The notes: generated by a model not told the origin, from the sequence alone. A stretch of 64,000 bases of DNA from Actinomycetota bacterium (GCA_016185305.1 JACPNV010000090.1:1-64000); one strand, 5' to 3'; positions 44,565 to 54,111 are shown, numbered from the stretch's first letter. Numbers and translations are program-made.

Positions 44565-46406
44565 CTACGGCGGGCCGGTCACGTCGACGATCACCTTCGG
44601 ATCGTTCTCGCGCACGAAGACTCGCACAGCACCAACGTCGAACGTGCCGATCTCCGGTGTCCGGGCCCCTGTCAATGATCCATCGACAGGCTGCCAGAGA
44701 TCACCGATGTCGACCCTCTGCCGCACGCTCGCGATCAGCGCATCGGCTGCCGCCGAGCCCGACGCGCTCACCACGAGATCGAGGCGCCCGATGCCTCGCC
44801 GGCGCACACCCTCGAGAACATCTGCGGGTCGGGCGGTGGCCTGATCGACGACGAGCACGGCGACATCGGTCGATCGCCACAGACGCGCGCCATCGGCAAC
44901 CGACACCATCTCGCTGCCGTTCGTCCGAAGCGCGAGAGACGGGCTCAGGATTGCCAGCACGAAGCCGATGGCGGCGAGCCCCGCAACCGCGTGGCGGCCC
45001 CACCGCCTCGTCAAGACGAACAGGGTGCCTGCTGCCGCCGCCATGACGACCGGAAGGAGCGACGCCGTTCCGAGCGGGGCCGACGCCGCCGTCCGCGCCA
45101 CGAACGCGACCCAGGACAGCAGCAGGCGGGTCGGGAGGTGGACGAGCCGCGACAGCGCACCGCCACCGACCGGACCAGCCAGGCCGGCCACGGCACCGGC
45201 CGTGAGACCCCACATCATCACCGGTCCCGCCGCCGGCACCGCCAACAGGTTCGCCACCAGCGACACCGGGGGGACCCCACCGAAGGTGCTGACCAGCACG
45301 GGTGCCACGCCGGCCTGGGCCGCGACCGTCACCGCCATCGCCTGGCGCAGCGCGGTCGGGCCCGGCAGGACCACGCTGATCCGGGCGGCGAGGAGCACGA
45401 TGCCCGCGGCCGCACCCACCGAGAGACGAAACCCGACCGATGCCTGGAGGAGCGGGTCGACCAGCAACAGGCCGGCGACTGCGAGCGAGAGCGCCCGCAC
45501 CGGCGAGACGGGGACGCCGCGGAACACCGCGAGAGCAGCGACCGCGGCCATGGCGGTCGCTCGCAGCACGGACGGTTCGAATCGGGTCAGCATCGCGAAC
45601 CACCCGAGCAGCGTGAGTGTCACGGCCAGGCGCGCCGGCATGGCCAGGCGCAACAGCACCGGCCGGGCGACGAGCAGGAGGAACGCGACGTTCTGTCCCG
45701 ACACGGCGAGGAGGTGGCTCAACCCCGACCCCCGGAAGTCGTCGACCAGCGCGGGGTCTTGACCGCGATCGTCGCCGAGCACGAAGCCGAGGAACAGCGG
45801 GCGTTGCTCGGCCGGGAGCGCGTAGGCACCGGTGGCGAGCAGGCGGCGGTAGGCGTTGGCGACGCGGGCCGGCGGGTCGTTCGGCTCGGGTGCGGAGCGC
45901 ACCTCGGTGACGGTGAGGCGACCGACGACGTGGCGGACCGCCAGCCACATCGCATCGTCGGGCGGCGGCTCGAGATCGCCACGCACGTCGAGCCGCTCGC
46001 CGGCCAAGAGATCGCCGATCGATCGGGCGGGACCGCCCCGGGCCCAGAGCTCGACCCTCGAACCGTCGTCGAGCTTCACGTCGGCGCGCACGCCGCCCAG
46101 GCCGCTGGCAGGATCCGAGACCAAAAGCACCGAGCCCGTGAACGGGCGAGCGGAGACCGGTACGAGCCCGGCCCACGCACTGGCGGCGAGGGACGATGCG
46201 AGCAGCCCGACCCCGATGATCAACAAGACCGGGCGGCGCCAGGCGAACGCGAGCAGGACGACGCCGATGCCGATGGCCGCCGGCAGGGGTCGCGACAGCC
46301 AGGCGCCGAACCACGTGGCGACCGCGAGTGCGACCGCGGCGGCTTCAGAAAGCGATCGGCTCGGAGCCGGCAGACCGATGAGTGGCCGGACCGGTGGGCC
46401 GCTCAT
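44565..46406 (-). CDS. comEC: ComEC/Rec2 DNA-uptake channel
   Basis: The 613-residue polytopic protein has an N-terminal OB-like domain (~85-165) and a Competence domain with the LSHLLAVSGQNVAFLLL motif (about residues 228-244) and many membrane helices to ~490. It translocates single-stranded DNA across the membrane. The C-terminal ~110 residues occupy the place of the metallo-beta-lactamase domain but lack an HxHxDH motif and are short, so a nuclease role there is doubtful. The ATG start overlaps the comEA stop by ATGA. Confidence 0.88.
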   Translation of the reverse strand: MSGPPVRPLIGLPAPSRSLSEAAAVALAVATWFGAWLSRPLPAAIGIGVVLLAFAWRRPVLLIIGVGLLASSLAASAWAGLVPVSARPFTGSVLLVSDPASGLGGVRADVKLDDGSRVELWARGGPARSIGDLLAGERLDVRGDLEPPPDDAMWLAVRHVVGRLTVTEVRSAPEPNDPPARVANAYRRLLATGAYALPAEQRPLFLGFVLGDDRGQDPALVDDFRGSGLSHLLAVSGQNVAFLLLVARPVLLRLAMPARLAVTLTLLGWFAMLTRFEPSVLRATAMAAVAALAVFRGVPVSPVRALSLAVAGLLLVDPLLQASVGFRLSVGAAAGIVLLAARISVVLPGPTALRQAMAVTVAAQAGVAPVLVSTFGGVPPVSLVANLLAVPAAGPVMMWGLTAGAVAGLAGPVGGGALSRLVHLPTRLLLSWVAFVARTAASAPLGTASLLPVVMAAAAGTLFVLTRRWGRHAVAGLAAIGFVLAILSPSLALRTNGSEMVSVADGARLWRSTDVAVLVVDQATARPADVLEGVRRRGIGRLDLVVSASGSAAADALIASVRQRVDIGDLWQPVDGSLTGARTPEIGTFDVGAVRVFVRENDPKVIVDVTGPP

Positions 46407-47200
46407 GTTGTCACGAGCGATCGGAGCTCGTCGAGCTTGGCCTTGCCGATCCCCCGCACCTTCATCAGATCTTCGACCGACCGGAACGGGCCGCGCTGGT
46501 TGCGGTAGTCGACGATGGCCGCGGCCGTCGCCGGCCCGACGCCTGGCAGCGAGTCGAGCTCGGCCGCGCCAGCCGTGTTGATGTTGACTGGTCCGGCCCG
46601 CGAGGCCGGTGGGCCGGCATCCGGGCTGGAGGCCGGTGGCAGCGGTGCTCCACCGTCTGGGGCCACGACCGCCGGCGGGGCCGGCTCGCTGCGCCGCGGA
46701 ACATAGAGCCGGCCTCCGTCGGCGAGGGGCGCCGCGAGGTTCACGCGGTCGCTGTCCGCGTCGGGAGTGAGCCCGCCGGCCGCGCCGAGCAGATCGGCCA
46801 CCCGGCTGCCCGGCGCCAAGCGGTACAGACCGGGCCGCTGGACGGCGCCGGCTGCGTTGACCAGCAGCTCGGCCGGGGTCGTTCCGGGCGATCGTTCGGG
46901 GCGGGTGGTCGCCGGCGCCACCGCCACGACGGCCGGAGGCGCGGTCACGTCCTCGCCCGAACCACCCTGGCTCAGCCCGAAAGCGAGGGCGCCGACGACG
47001 ATGGCTGCCGCGACCAGCGCGGCGAAGAGCGCGACGGCGCGACCGGAGACTCGTTCACCGGCAGGGACCACGGCCCGCAAGCCGTCGCGCCACTGGTCAA
47101 GAACAGAGGCCGCGTCAGCTCGTACCGACGGGCCCGGAACCGCAGCGGAGCTCGTCTCTTGGGACGCGGGATCGCTGCCAGAGCTTTCGGGAGCGCGCAC
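46403..47200 (-). CDS. comEA: ComEA DNA receptor
   Basis: The 265-residue protein has a cytoplasmic N-terminus (~60), one membrane span (ALFAALVAAAIVVGALAFGL), a SLBB-like domain (VNAAGAVQRPGLYRLAPGSRV) and a C-terminal double helix-hairpin-helix (VNINTAGAAELDSLPGVGPA and VRGIGKAKLDELRS) that binds DNA. It hands DNA to ComEC. GTG 47200 is preferred because GGAGG lies 5 nt before it; a TTG 12 nt upstream overlaps that ribosome site. The Pro-rich linker is typical of actinobacterial ComEA. Confidence 0.9.
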   Translation of the reverse strand: MRAPESSGSDPASQETSSAAVPGPSVRADAASVLDQWRDGLRAVVPAGERVSGRAVALFAALVAAAIVVGALAFGLSQGGSGEDVTAPPAVVAVAPATTRPERSPGTTPAELLVNAAGAVQRPGLYRLAPGSRVADLLGAAGGLTPDADSDRVNLAAPLADGGRLYVPRRSEPAPPAVVAPDGGAPLPPASSPDAGPPASRAGPVNINTAGAAELDSLPGVGPATAAAIVDYRNQRGPFRSVEDLMKVRGIGKAKLDELRSLVTT

Positions 47201-47287
47201 GACTTCCTCCAACCAGGCTTGAGGGGTTTGGGGGGGAAGTCGGGCCCGGGCGGCCGCGCCACGAGCCGGCGCGCGCGGGCAGGCGGG

Positions 47288-47316
47288 AGCGTATCGCCCC
47301 GCCGGTCCGTTGTCAG
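47288..47316 (-). promoter_or_regulatory. Candidate comEA–comEC promoter
   Basis: On the minus strand CTGACA (47311-47316) and TACGCT (47288-47293) are 17 nt apart, and lie about 90 nt before the comEA start. Confidence 0.4.
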
Positions 47317-47412
47317 CACCTTACGAGCGCGCGTGATGGCCGAGACCGCGGGTGCAGCACCGGACAGCACCGGTTGTCGCAGCGCCGGCGCCGCTCCGCG
47401 CGCCAGGCCTGC

Positions 47413-47715
47413 TCAGAGCTTCGCCCGGCGGGCGTTCCACTCGGCCTCGATCTCGAAGGGGATGCGCCGGTAGGCGCCCCAGTGGCCATAGCCGAGCAAC
47501 CGCCACCGGGCATACGGCGCGAGGTAGCGCAAGAGGAAGCCGGCAGCACCGAACTGGCGCCACTGGCGGACGTGCTCGCGCTCGTGCCGGATCAGGTGGT
47601 CGTCGCTCTCGTAGCCCGAGCGCACGAGGATCAGCGAGCCGAGCGTGGTCGCCGACGCGCCGGGAAGCGCCCATCCGATCAAGAGGGTGAACCCGTCGCG
47701 GCGCTCGAGGCGCAT
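47413..47715 (-). CDS. Small HExxH-motif protein
   Basis: The 100-residue protein has a hydrophobic N-terminal part (FTLLIGWALPGASATTLGSL), a zinc-protease-like HEREHVRQWRQFG motif in the middle, and a basic/aromatic C-terminus (YGHWGAYRRIPFEIEAEWNAR). HExxH usually binds zinc in metallopeptidases, but the protein is too small for a full peptidase fold. It follows the thioredoxin-domain gene with a 2-nt gap and is probably co-transcribed with it. The function is unknown. Confidence 0.65.
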   Translation of the reverse strand: MRLERRDGFTLLIGWALPGASATTLGSLILVRSGYESDDHLIRHEREHVRQWRQFGAAGFLLRYLAPYARWRLLGYGHWGAYRRIPFEIEAEWNARRAKL

Positions 47716-47717
47716 CG

Positions 47718-48419
47718 TCAGTAGAGACGGGAGCTGAGCTGCTTGCGGTACTCGGGCGTGCGAGGATCGTCCGAACCGAGGAGCTCGAGCAGGTCGAGGT
47801 ACTCCTGCTTGGCCTCGTCGTCCTCCTTGACGGCGTCGAGCAGCACCAGCAGCCGGGCCTCGACGTCGATGCCGTCGAGCGAATCGGCGGTGCGCGCCAT
47901 GGCGCCGATGCGTCGCGCCTCGGCGGAATCGGGCACCCGGTTGAGAAGCGCGAGCGCTTCTTCGGTCGTGCCTTCCTGCACGAGCAACTCGGCCAGCTTC
48001 AGGATCGCCTGCTCGTTCGGTGGGTCGAGCTCGAGCGCTTCGCGCAACGATTGCTCGTCACCCGCGGCGATGAGCTGTGCGACGACCGATTGCTCCTCCG
48101 TCGGCAGCAGTGCGTCGACGAACGCTTGCACCTTGTCTTCGGGCTGCGCGCCGATGAACCCGTCGACGACCTGACCGTCTCTGAGGGCGTAGACGGCCGG
48201 GATCGACTGGACCTGGAACGCTTGAGCGACCTGCGGGTTGGCATCGACGTCGACCTTGACGAGCACGGCCTTGCCCTCGGTCGCGGCGACGACCCGTTCG
48301 AGGATCGGCCCGAGGGTCCGGCACGGTCCGCACCACGCCGCCCAGAGATCCACGACGACGGGAACTTCTTTCGACCGCTCGATGACCTCGGTCTGGAACG
48401 TGGCATCGGTGACATCCAT
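47718..48419 (-). CDS. Thioredoxin-domain co-chaperone (CnoX/YbbN type)
   Basis: The 233-residue protein has an N-terminal thioredoxin domain with an intact AAWCGPCRTLG site (Cys30, Cys33) and the cis-Pro segment QSIPAVYAL, followed by a helical TPR-like C-terminal half (LELDPPNEQAILKLAELLVQ). This layout is that of CnoX/YbbN, which holds unfolded proteins under oxidative stress and passes them to GroEL or DnaK. An active CxxC distinguishes it from E. coli YbbN. Confidence 0.87.
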   Translation of the reverse strand: MDVTDATFQTEVIERSKEVPVVVDLWAAWCGPCRTLGPILERVVAATEGKAVLVKVDVDANPQVAQAFQVQSIPAVYALRDGQVVDGFIGAQPEDKVQAFVDALLPTEEQSVVAQLIAAGDEQSLREALELDPPNEQAILKLAELLVQEGTTEEALALLNRVPDSAEARRIGAMARTADSLDGIDVEARLLVLLDAVKEDDEAKQEYLDLLELLGSDDPRTPEYRKQLSSRLY

Positions 48420-48546
48420 CCGTGCAACGCTACCGGCTGTCCCGGCCCGTACCCCAGGTGCTCCGCCGCCCGGTTCAGGTTGACCAGTTCAGGATGGGTG
48501 GCAGTAGCGTGAGCCGGCGAGTCGATTCTCACCGCAGGGGGACCGA

Positions 48547-49593
48547 ATGGCCGACGCCGGCACGACATCCATCGATGGCATCGACGTTGCCAACGTGACC
48601 GCGTGGATGGTCGAGCACGCCGGCGCCGTCGATCCTCCGCTCGAGTTCGGTCTCATCCAGGGCGGGCACTCCAACCTCACCTTCGACGTGCGCGACCAGG
48701 CCGACGGGCACTGGGTGCTCCGCCGCCCACCGCTCAAGCAGGTGCTGGCCACCGCCCACGACATGGGTCGCGAGCACCGCATCATCTGCGCGCTGCAGCC
48801 CACGCCTGTCCCGGTCCCACCGGTCGTCGGGCTCTGCACCGACGACGCCGTGAACGGCGCTCCGTTCTACGTGATGGGCTTCGTCGAGGGAGAGGTCATC
48901 CGCGATGCGGCAAGCGCGGGCGCGTTGAGCAGCGAGCAACGGCGGGTGGCGGGCGGCTCGATCATCGATGTCCTCGCTGACATCCACGCGGTCGACATCG
49001 ACGCGGCTGGCCTGGGCGACTTCGCCAAGCGCGACGACTACATCGGCCGCCAGCTCAGCCGCTGGTACGGCCAGTTCGAGAAGTCGAAGACCCGCGACGT
49101 GCCGGTGGTCGACGAGGTCCACGACCGCCTCACGCGGTTCATCCCCGAGCAGGGGCCGGCGACGATCGTGCATGGCGACTACCGGCTCGACAACTGCCTG
49201 GTCGGTGCGGACAGCACGGTCGCCGCCGTCCTCGATTGGGAGATCTGCACGCTCGGCGACCCGCTCGCAGACCTCGGCCTGCTGCTCGTGTATTGGGGCG
49301 ACCGCGACGACCCCTCACCCTCGCGGAACAGCGCCCCCACGACGCTCGACGGTTTCCCGACTCCCCACGACGTCCTGCAGCGCTATGCCGAACGCTCGGG
49401 CCGCGACGTGTCGCAGATCGACTACTACGTCGCGTTCGGGTTCTGGAAGCTGGCTTGCATCGTCGAAGGCGTGTACGCCCGGTACGTTGGCGGGGCGATG
49501 GGAAAGCGCGACGACACATCCTTCGAGTTCTTCGGTCAGCAGGTGATCACGCTGGCCGAGGCCGCCCGCGAGGCGATGGGGAGGGTCGAGTAA
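48547..49593 (+). CDS. APH-fold phosphotransferase family protein (ACAD10-like)
   Basis: The 348-residue protein has the aminoglycoside-phosphotransferase fold: GGHSNLTFDV nucleotide loop, VLRRPPLKQVL with the ATP-binding Lys region, the Brenner motif IVHGDYRLDNCLV, and the metal-binding VLDWEICTLGDPLADL. Together with YVMGFVEGEV this is the acyl-CoA-dehydrogenase-linked (ACAD10/11-like) subgroup. It probably phosphorylates a small hydroxylated metabolite, not an antibiotic. AGGGGGA precedes the ATG by 4 nt. It is divergent from the CnoX gene and ends 2 nt before a PAC2 gene. Confidence 0.85.
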   Translation: MADAGTTSIDGIDVANVTAWMVEHAGAVDPPLEFGLIQGGHSNLTFDVRDQADGHWVLRRPPLKQVLATAHDMGREHRIICALQPTPVPVPPVVGLCTDDAVNGAPFYVMGFVEGEVIRDAASAGALSSEQRRVAGGSIIDVLADIHAVDIDAAGLGDFAKRDDYIGRQLSRWYGQFEKSKTRDVPVVDEVHDRLTRFIPEQGPATIVHGDYRLDNCLVGADSTVAAVLDWEICTLGDPLADLGLLLVYWGDRDDPSPSRNSAPTTLDGFPTPHDVLQRYAERSGRDVSQIDYYVAFGFWKLACIVEGVYARYVGGAMGKRDDTSFEFFGQQVITLAEAAREAMGRVE

Positions 49594-49595
49594 GC

Positions 49596-50447
49596 GTGCC
49601 GCTCTTCGAGCTGCACGAGCGCCCCGACCTCGCCGCTCCGGTGATGATCGTCGCGCTCGACGGGTGGATCGACGCCGGGCTGGGCACGGCCGGCGCGACA
49701 ACTGCCATCCTCGAACGCACCGAGATGACGACGGTCGCGACCTTCGACGCGGACAACCTGCTCGACCATCGGGCCCGCCGGCCGACCATGCAGCTCGTCG
49801 ACGGGGTGCAGACCAACTTGACCTGGCCGAGCATCGAGCTCCGCGTGGGCACCGACACCCGGGGCACCGAGGCGTTGTTCCTGCTCGGCGCCGAGCCTGA
49901 TCACACGTGGCGGGCGTTCTCCAAGGGGGTGGCTGATCTCGCGCTCGAGTTCGATGTCCGCCTCGTCACCGGGCTCGGCGCCTACCCGGCTCCGGTCCCC
50001 CACACGCGGCCGACGAGAGTCGTGTCGACGGCGACCACCGCCGAGCTCGCCCGCGAGGTCGGCTTCGTCCCGGGGCGGATCGACGTTCCCGGTGGGGTGC
50101 ACGCGGCCATCCAGCACTACTGCGGCGAGGCGGGTCTGCCTGCGGTGGGACTGTGGGCGCAAGTCCCGCACTACGCGGCAGCCATGCCGTACCCCGCCGC
50201 CGGGGCCGCGCTCATCGACGCGCTGGCCCGCCACGCCGACCTCCACTTCGACGCGACCGCGCTGCGCACCGAGGCGACGGCGACACGAGCCCGACTCGAC
50301 GAGCTGGTCGCCAACAGCGACGAGCACGTGACCATGGTCCAGCAGCTCGAACAGCACGTCGATGCGGTCGAGGACGCGGGCGCCATGACCCTCCTCAGCG
50401 GCGACGAGCTCGCCGCCGAGGTCGAGAAGTTCCTCAGAGACCAGTAG
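49596..50447 (+). CDS. PAC2-family protein
   Basis: The 283-residue protein opens with VMIVALDGWIDAGLGTAGAT and has LVTGLGAYPAPVPHTRPTRV and GLPAVGLWAQVPHYAAAMPY, the marks of the PAC2 (proteasome-assembly-chaperone-like) family found widely in actinobacteria. The actinobacterial members have no settled function. GTG 49596 follows the phosphotransferase stop by 2 nt, so the two genes are co-transcribed. It is convergent with the binding-protein operon. Confidence 0.82.
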   Translation: MPLFELHERPDLAAPVMIVALDGWIDAGLGTAGATTAILERTEMTTVATFDADNLLDHRARRPTMQLVDGVQTNLTWPSIELRVGTDTRGTEALFLLGAEPDHTWRAFSKGVADLALEFDVRLVTGLGAYPAPVPHTRPTRVVSTATTAELAREVGFVPGRIDVPGGVHAAIQHYCGEAGLPAVGLWAQVPHYAAAMPYPAAGAALIDALARHADLHFDATALRTEATATRARLDELVANSDEHVTMVQQLEQHVDAVEDAGAMTLLSGDELAAEVEKFLRDQ

Positions 50448-50471
50448 CCCAACCGCGACCGCGACCCGGGT

Positions 50472-52286
50472 CTAGCTGGGCGGCAGCGGCTTGTCCGGAG
50501 ACGGGTACTCGGGGGCTTTCTCGTCGGCGGGGATCGTCTCGATCGTGGTCAAGGAGTTCTCCGGTTTGAACGCGTCGGGCTCGGTGTCGGGCATGGTGCC
50601 GGGCAGGTAGCGCCGGCCGTTGTTGGCGTAGCGCCATGCGCCAGGCTTGTCCGACTTGTTCTGCTCGTCGGGACCGTTGAAGGTCGGGTCCCACCAGATC
50701 TCGACCATGTCGTCGCTGCCGAGATAGTCGGTGCGCTCCTGGTCCAACGTGCACGTGTCGGGATTGAGCGACTTGAAGTAGCCCTTGTTGCCGTAGCTGA
50801 CGCGGGGCGTCGTCACCCCGCCGCCGGTCGGCGGGTAGTTGAACAGCCCGGCCTTGAACGTCTCGGGCGTCAGCTTCGGGCCGGCCATGTGGATGCCGAG
50901 CATGAGCTGAGCGACCCCGGGGTACACGAGCGCGCTCGTCCCCTTCGCCGCCGGCGCCTGCCCGTAGTACCACTGGTGCAGCCGGTAGGGCTCCTGCTCG
51001 GTCTGCTTGGTGCGAACACCGAGGCTCGAGAGACCGAAGGCGCTCTTCCACTGGTTCTGGTCATAGAGCCGGCCGAGCACGGTCGTGTCGACCAGCGGCG
51101 TGCCGGTGATGACCCACTCGGGGCGGTAGTTGGCCGCCTCGGCGGCCTTCGTGAGGAAGATGGGCATGATCGGATCGCCGATGAAGATGACGGTGGTCAC
51201 GCCGGCCTCTTTCATCTTGGCGATGATGGTCGGCGCCCGCTCCGGCATCTTGCCGATGTCGAACGTGTAGCTCTCGCTCGCCGCCGACTGGAAGCCGGCC
51301 CGCGAGCCGCACTTGCGGATGGCGTCGCCGATCGCGGTGAAGACCGGCGGATCCTGCTCGAAGTTGACCGTGCCGAACACCCGTTTCTTCGCTTGCAGCT
51401 CGGAATCACCGGCGAACGACGCGTTCCGGTTCAGCAGACGCTTGGACACGTAGTCAGAGAGGGTCTGGAGGAACTGTTCGGGCGAGAGCGATGCTCCCCA
51501 GACGTAGGGCGCGTTGTCCTGGTAGAACTGGTCGGGCAGGGCGAGGCCACAGCCGATGCAAATGACACCCTGGCGGGCGAGCTCGGCCGCGTACACCGGT
51601 GTCAGGGTGGGACCGCCGAGCGACGCGAAGGGCCGGTACTTGTCGATGACCGAGATCGCGTCGGCTTGCGCCGCCACCGCGTCTTGGGCTGCCCCGCTGG
51701 CGTCGTAGTCGACGAGCTTGATCTTGCGCCCGCTCGTCTCGTACAGGTCCTGCATCATCTGGAGGAACGCCCGCTGCGTTGCACGCATCTTCTCGGGCGG
51801 ATCGAGCTGGGCGGTGAACATCGCCGTGATGTCGCCGTTCTGCGCTGGGATGTAGTTGACGACGACGATCTCGTCCTTGGTGACGCCTTGGGACGTGGCT
51901 CCACCGTTGTCGCCCGTGAACTTGGGAACGCAAGGGGGCGCGTAGATGCTCGGCATCTTGAGCCGGCCGGTCGTCGTGTCACAGTTGGCGGACCACTCGA
52001 CCGAGCCCTCTCTGCCAGCTTGCTTCGCCTGCTCGTAGGTCATCGGCACCTCAGACGATGAGGCCGCGCCGCTGCCACCGCTGCCCGCCGGGCCCGACGT
52101 CGCGGTCTCGCTCGACGAACCGCGTCCGGCAACCACGGCCACGCCCGCGACCACGGCGACGGCGACGGCGATCGCGATGAGCGGTCCGTACCGCTTCGTG
52201 GCGCTCGATCGTTGGGGGCGGCTGGGGTCGAGTTTGCTGGGCTGGGAGTTCCTGGGCTTGGGCTGCATCCCCCCTGGCGCAGTCAT
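50472..52286 (-). CDS. Membrane-anchored ABC substrate-binding protein 1
   Basis: The 604-residue protein has a cytoplasmic N-terminus (~30), a hydrophobic span (YGPLIAIAVAVAVVAGVAVV) without a lipobox Cys, and a Leu/Ile/Val-type periplasmic-binding fold. Visible parts include DEIVVVNYIPAQNGDITAM, FLQMMQDLYETSGRKIKLVD, VICIGCGLALPDQ and ITGTPLVDTTVLGRLYDQ. The C-terminus ends in a Pro-rich APEYPSPDKPLPPS tail. GGAGG before ATG 52286 fixes the start. It is a paralogue of the gene upstream and is last in the Liv-type operon. The ligand is unknown. Confidence 0.82.
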   Translation of the reverse strand: MTAPGGMQPKPRNSQPSKLDPSRPQRSSATKRYGPLIAIAVAVAVVAGVAVVAGRGSSSETATSGPAGSGGSGAASSSEVPMTYEQAKQAGREGSVEWSANCDTTTGRLKMPSIYAPPCVPKFTGDNGGATSQGVTKDEIVVVNYIPAQNGDITAMFTAQLDPPEKMRATQRAFLQMMQDLYETSGRKIKLVDYDASGAAQDAVAAQADAISVIDKYRPFASLGGPTLTPVYAAELARQGVICIGCGLALPDQFYQDNAPYVWGASLSPEQFLQTLSDYVSKRLLNRNASFAGDSELQAKKRVFGTVNFEQDPPVFTAIGDAIRKCGSRAGFQSAASESYTFDIGKMPERAPTIIAKMKEAGVTTVIFIGDPIMPIFLTKAAEAANYRPEWVITGTPLVDTTVLGRLYDQNQWKSAFGLSSLGVRTKQTEQEPYRLHQWYYGQAPAAKGTSALVYPGVAQLMLGIHMAGPKLTPETFKAGLFNYPPTGGGVTTPRVSYGNKGYFKSLNPDTCTLDQERTDYLGSDDMVEIWWDPTFNGPDEQNKSDKPGAWRYANNGRRYLPGTMPDTEPDAFKPENSLTTIETIPADEKAPEYPSPDKPLPPS

Positions 52287-52368
52287 GGTGTGTTGCCTCC
52301 TTCGGCTCTCTCGCCGCGGCGAGAGCGTTGTGGTGCCGGACGCTCCCCAGCCGACCGGCACCGGTCGG

Positions 52369-54111
52369 TCAGTTGTCGGGCGACGGAGAGCTGGGCGACG
52401 GGTAGTCAGGCGGCGCGTCCTCCGGTGGCACCGTCTCGTAGATCGACACGGCACCCTCCTGCACGAACACCTTCGGGTCTCCGGCGGGCCACTTCCCCGG
52501 CAGGTAGCGCTGGCCGCCGTCGACGTAGCGGTACATCCCCTGACCCATCTGGCCGCGCTCGTCGGGGCCCGTGGCCTCGGGGTCGAACCACACCTCGACG
52601 GTGTCGTCGATCACGGTGTAGTCAGGCTTCTCGAAGAAGCCCTGGTTGCCGAACGACGCCTGGGGGACGGTCTTGCCGCCGCCGATGGGCTTGCCGGCGA
52701 ACAGCCCATCCCGAAAGGTCTCGGCCGTGAGCTTCGGCCCGGCCGCCATGATGCCGGAGAACAGCACCGAGGGGTTGGGGAAGATGATCTGCGCCGCGTT
52801 CTTCGCCGGCGGGTCCCCGCCGTGATACCAGCGGTAGAGGAAGTAGGACCAGTTCGCGTCGGGCTTGCCGCGCGCGAACAGCTGGCTGATGCCGAACGCG
52901 TGTTTCCACTGCTGCGGGTCGTAGGTCCGAGCGAAGGTGGTCGAGTCGACCAGCGCCGTGCCGGTCACGATCCACTCGGGGAAGTAGTTCTGGTTGGTGG
53001 CTTCGGCGGTGAAGTTCTTCGGGCTGAGCGGGTCGCCGGAGAACAGGACGGACGTCACGCCCTCCTGCTTCAACCGGGCGATCTGCTGGGCGGCGGATGA
53101 GGTCGGGTCGACGCTGCCGACCTGGACGGGCACGTCGACGCCGGCGGCCTTGAGTTGGGCGTTGAACTTGTCGCGCAGCTCCTCGGCGTTGGCACCGGGT
53201 ATGGACAGGTAGATGAGTCCAAACTTGCGCTCCTTGTTCTGCAGTTCGGGGTCGCCCGCGTAGGTCGCGGGCTTGCCCTTGAGGCGCTTGGCCAGATACT
53301 CGGCCACGACGCCCGAGAGCTGATCGGGCGCCTGGAGGACGTTGTAGTTGTACGGCGCGCGCTCCTGGAAGTAGTCGGTGCTCTTCGACGACGCGAGGTC
53401 GATCTGGATGATGCCCATCTTCGAGAGCTCGTCACCGAACCCGGCCGCGAGCAACGGGCCGCCGAGCACCGCGAACGGCTTGATCGTCTCGGCGATGGTG
53501 GCCGCATCGGCACGAGCCGCTAGGTCGTCGGCCGCCGTGCCCGTCCCCTTGAAGGGCACGAGCTCGATCGTCCGGCCGTAGGTCTCGTAGTACTTCTGAT
53601 AGATCTCGAAATAGCCCTTGTAGGTCGCGAGGATCGACTCGGCGCTGTCGTTGGCCCCGATCGCGGCAAAGATCTGATCGATCAACGGATCGGGGGCGGG
53701 CTGGTAGAGAACGATCGTGACCTTGTCGGCAGTGACGCCCGGTCCGGACGCACCGGCACTCGGTCGCTGCGCGTAGCACTCGGCCGCGAACGCGCTCGGT
53801 ATCGCGATGCGCCCGACGTTCTTGCTGTTCGGGTCCTGGTCACAGCCCGGTCCGAACGTTGCGGGCATGCCCTTCTGCTTCGCCTCGCTCCATGACAGCG
53901 GGCGGCTCGAGTCGTCGACCTGTGCCGAGCCTCCGCCAGCTCCGGTGCCGCCGGTCGCCGTGCTCGTCGTCCCCGACGACGGCATCCGCGCGACGAGCAG
54001 CGCGATGACGGCCACGACGAGGACGATGCCCGCCAGCGGGCCGTACCGGCGGACCGCGCGCGGCAAGCCCGTCTCGGTCGGCATGCCGCCCGGCGGCGTC
54101 GATGTGGTCAC
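52369..54111 (-). CDS. Membrane-anchored ABC substrate-binding protein 2
   Basis: The 580-residue protein matches the neighbouring binding protein in layout: a short cytoplasmic tail, one hydrophobic span (YGPLAGIVLVVAVIALLVA) with no lipobox, and a Leu/Ile/Val-type binding fold (DKVTIVLYQPAPDPLID, GYFEIYQKYYETYGRTIELV, ITGT-like IVTGTALVDSTTFARTYDPQ). It ends with the same kind of Pro/Asp-rich tail (PPDYPSPSSPSPDN). GTG 54111 is 58 nt after the MFS-ATPase stop. The two binding proteins are clear duplicates that have diverged, suggesting two ligands for one transporter. Confidence 0.82.
   Translation of the reverse strand: MTTSTPPGGMPTETGLPRAVRRYGPLAGIVLVVAVIALLVARMPSSGTTSTATGGTGAGGGSAQVDDSSRPLSWSEAKQKGMPATFGPGCDQDPNSKNVGRIAIPSAFAAECYAQRPSAGASGPGVTADKVTIVLYQPAPDPLIDQIFAAIGANDSAESILATYKGYFEIYQKYYETYGRTIELVPFKGTGTAADDLAARADAATIAETIKPFAVLGGPLLAAGFGDELSKMGIIQIDLASSKSTDYFQERAPYNYNVLQAPDQLSGVVAEYLAKRLKGKPATYAGDPELQNKERKFGLIYLSIPGANAEELRDKFNAQLKAAGVDVPVQVGSVDPTSSAAQQIARLKQEGVTSVLFSGDPLSPKNFTAEATNQNYFPEWIVTGTALVDSTTFARTYDPQQWKHAFGISQLFARGKPDANWSYFLYRWYHGGDPPAKNAAQIIFPNPSVLFSGIMAAGPKLTAETFRDGLFAGKPIGGGKTVPQASFGNQGFFEKPDYTVIDDTVEVWFDPEATGPDERGQMGQGMYRYVDGGQRYLPGKWPAGDPKVFVQEGAVSIYETVPPEDAPPDYPSPSSPSPDN

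Noticed and set aside
48547-49593. Aminoglycoside-resistance gene
   Set aside because: The APH fold is of the ACAD10-like metabolic subgroup and the neighbours are housekeeping genes.
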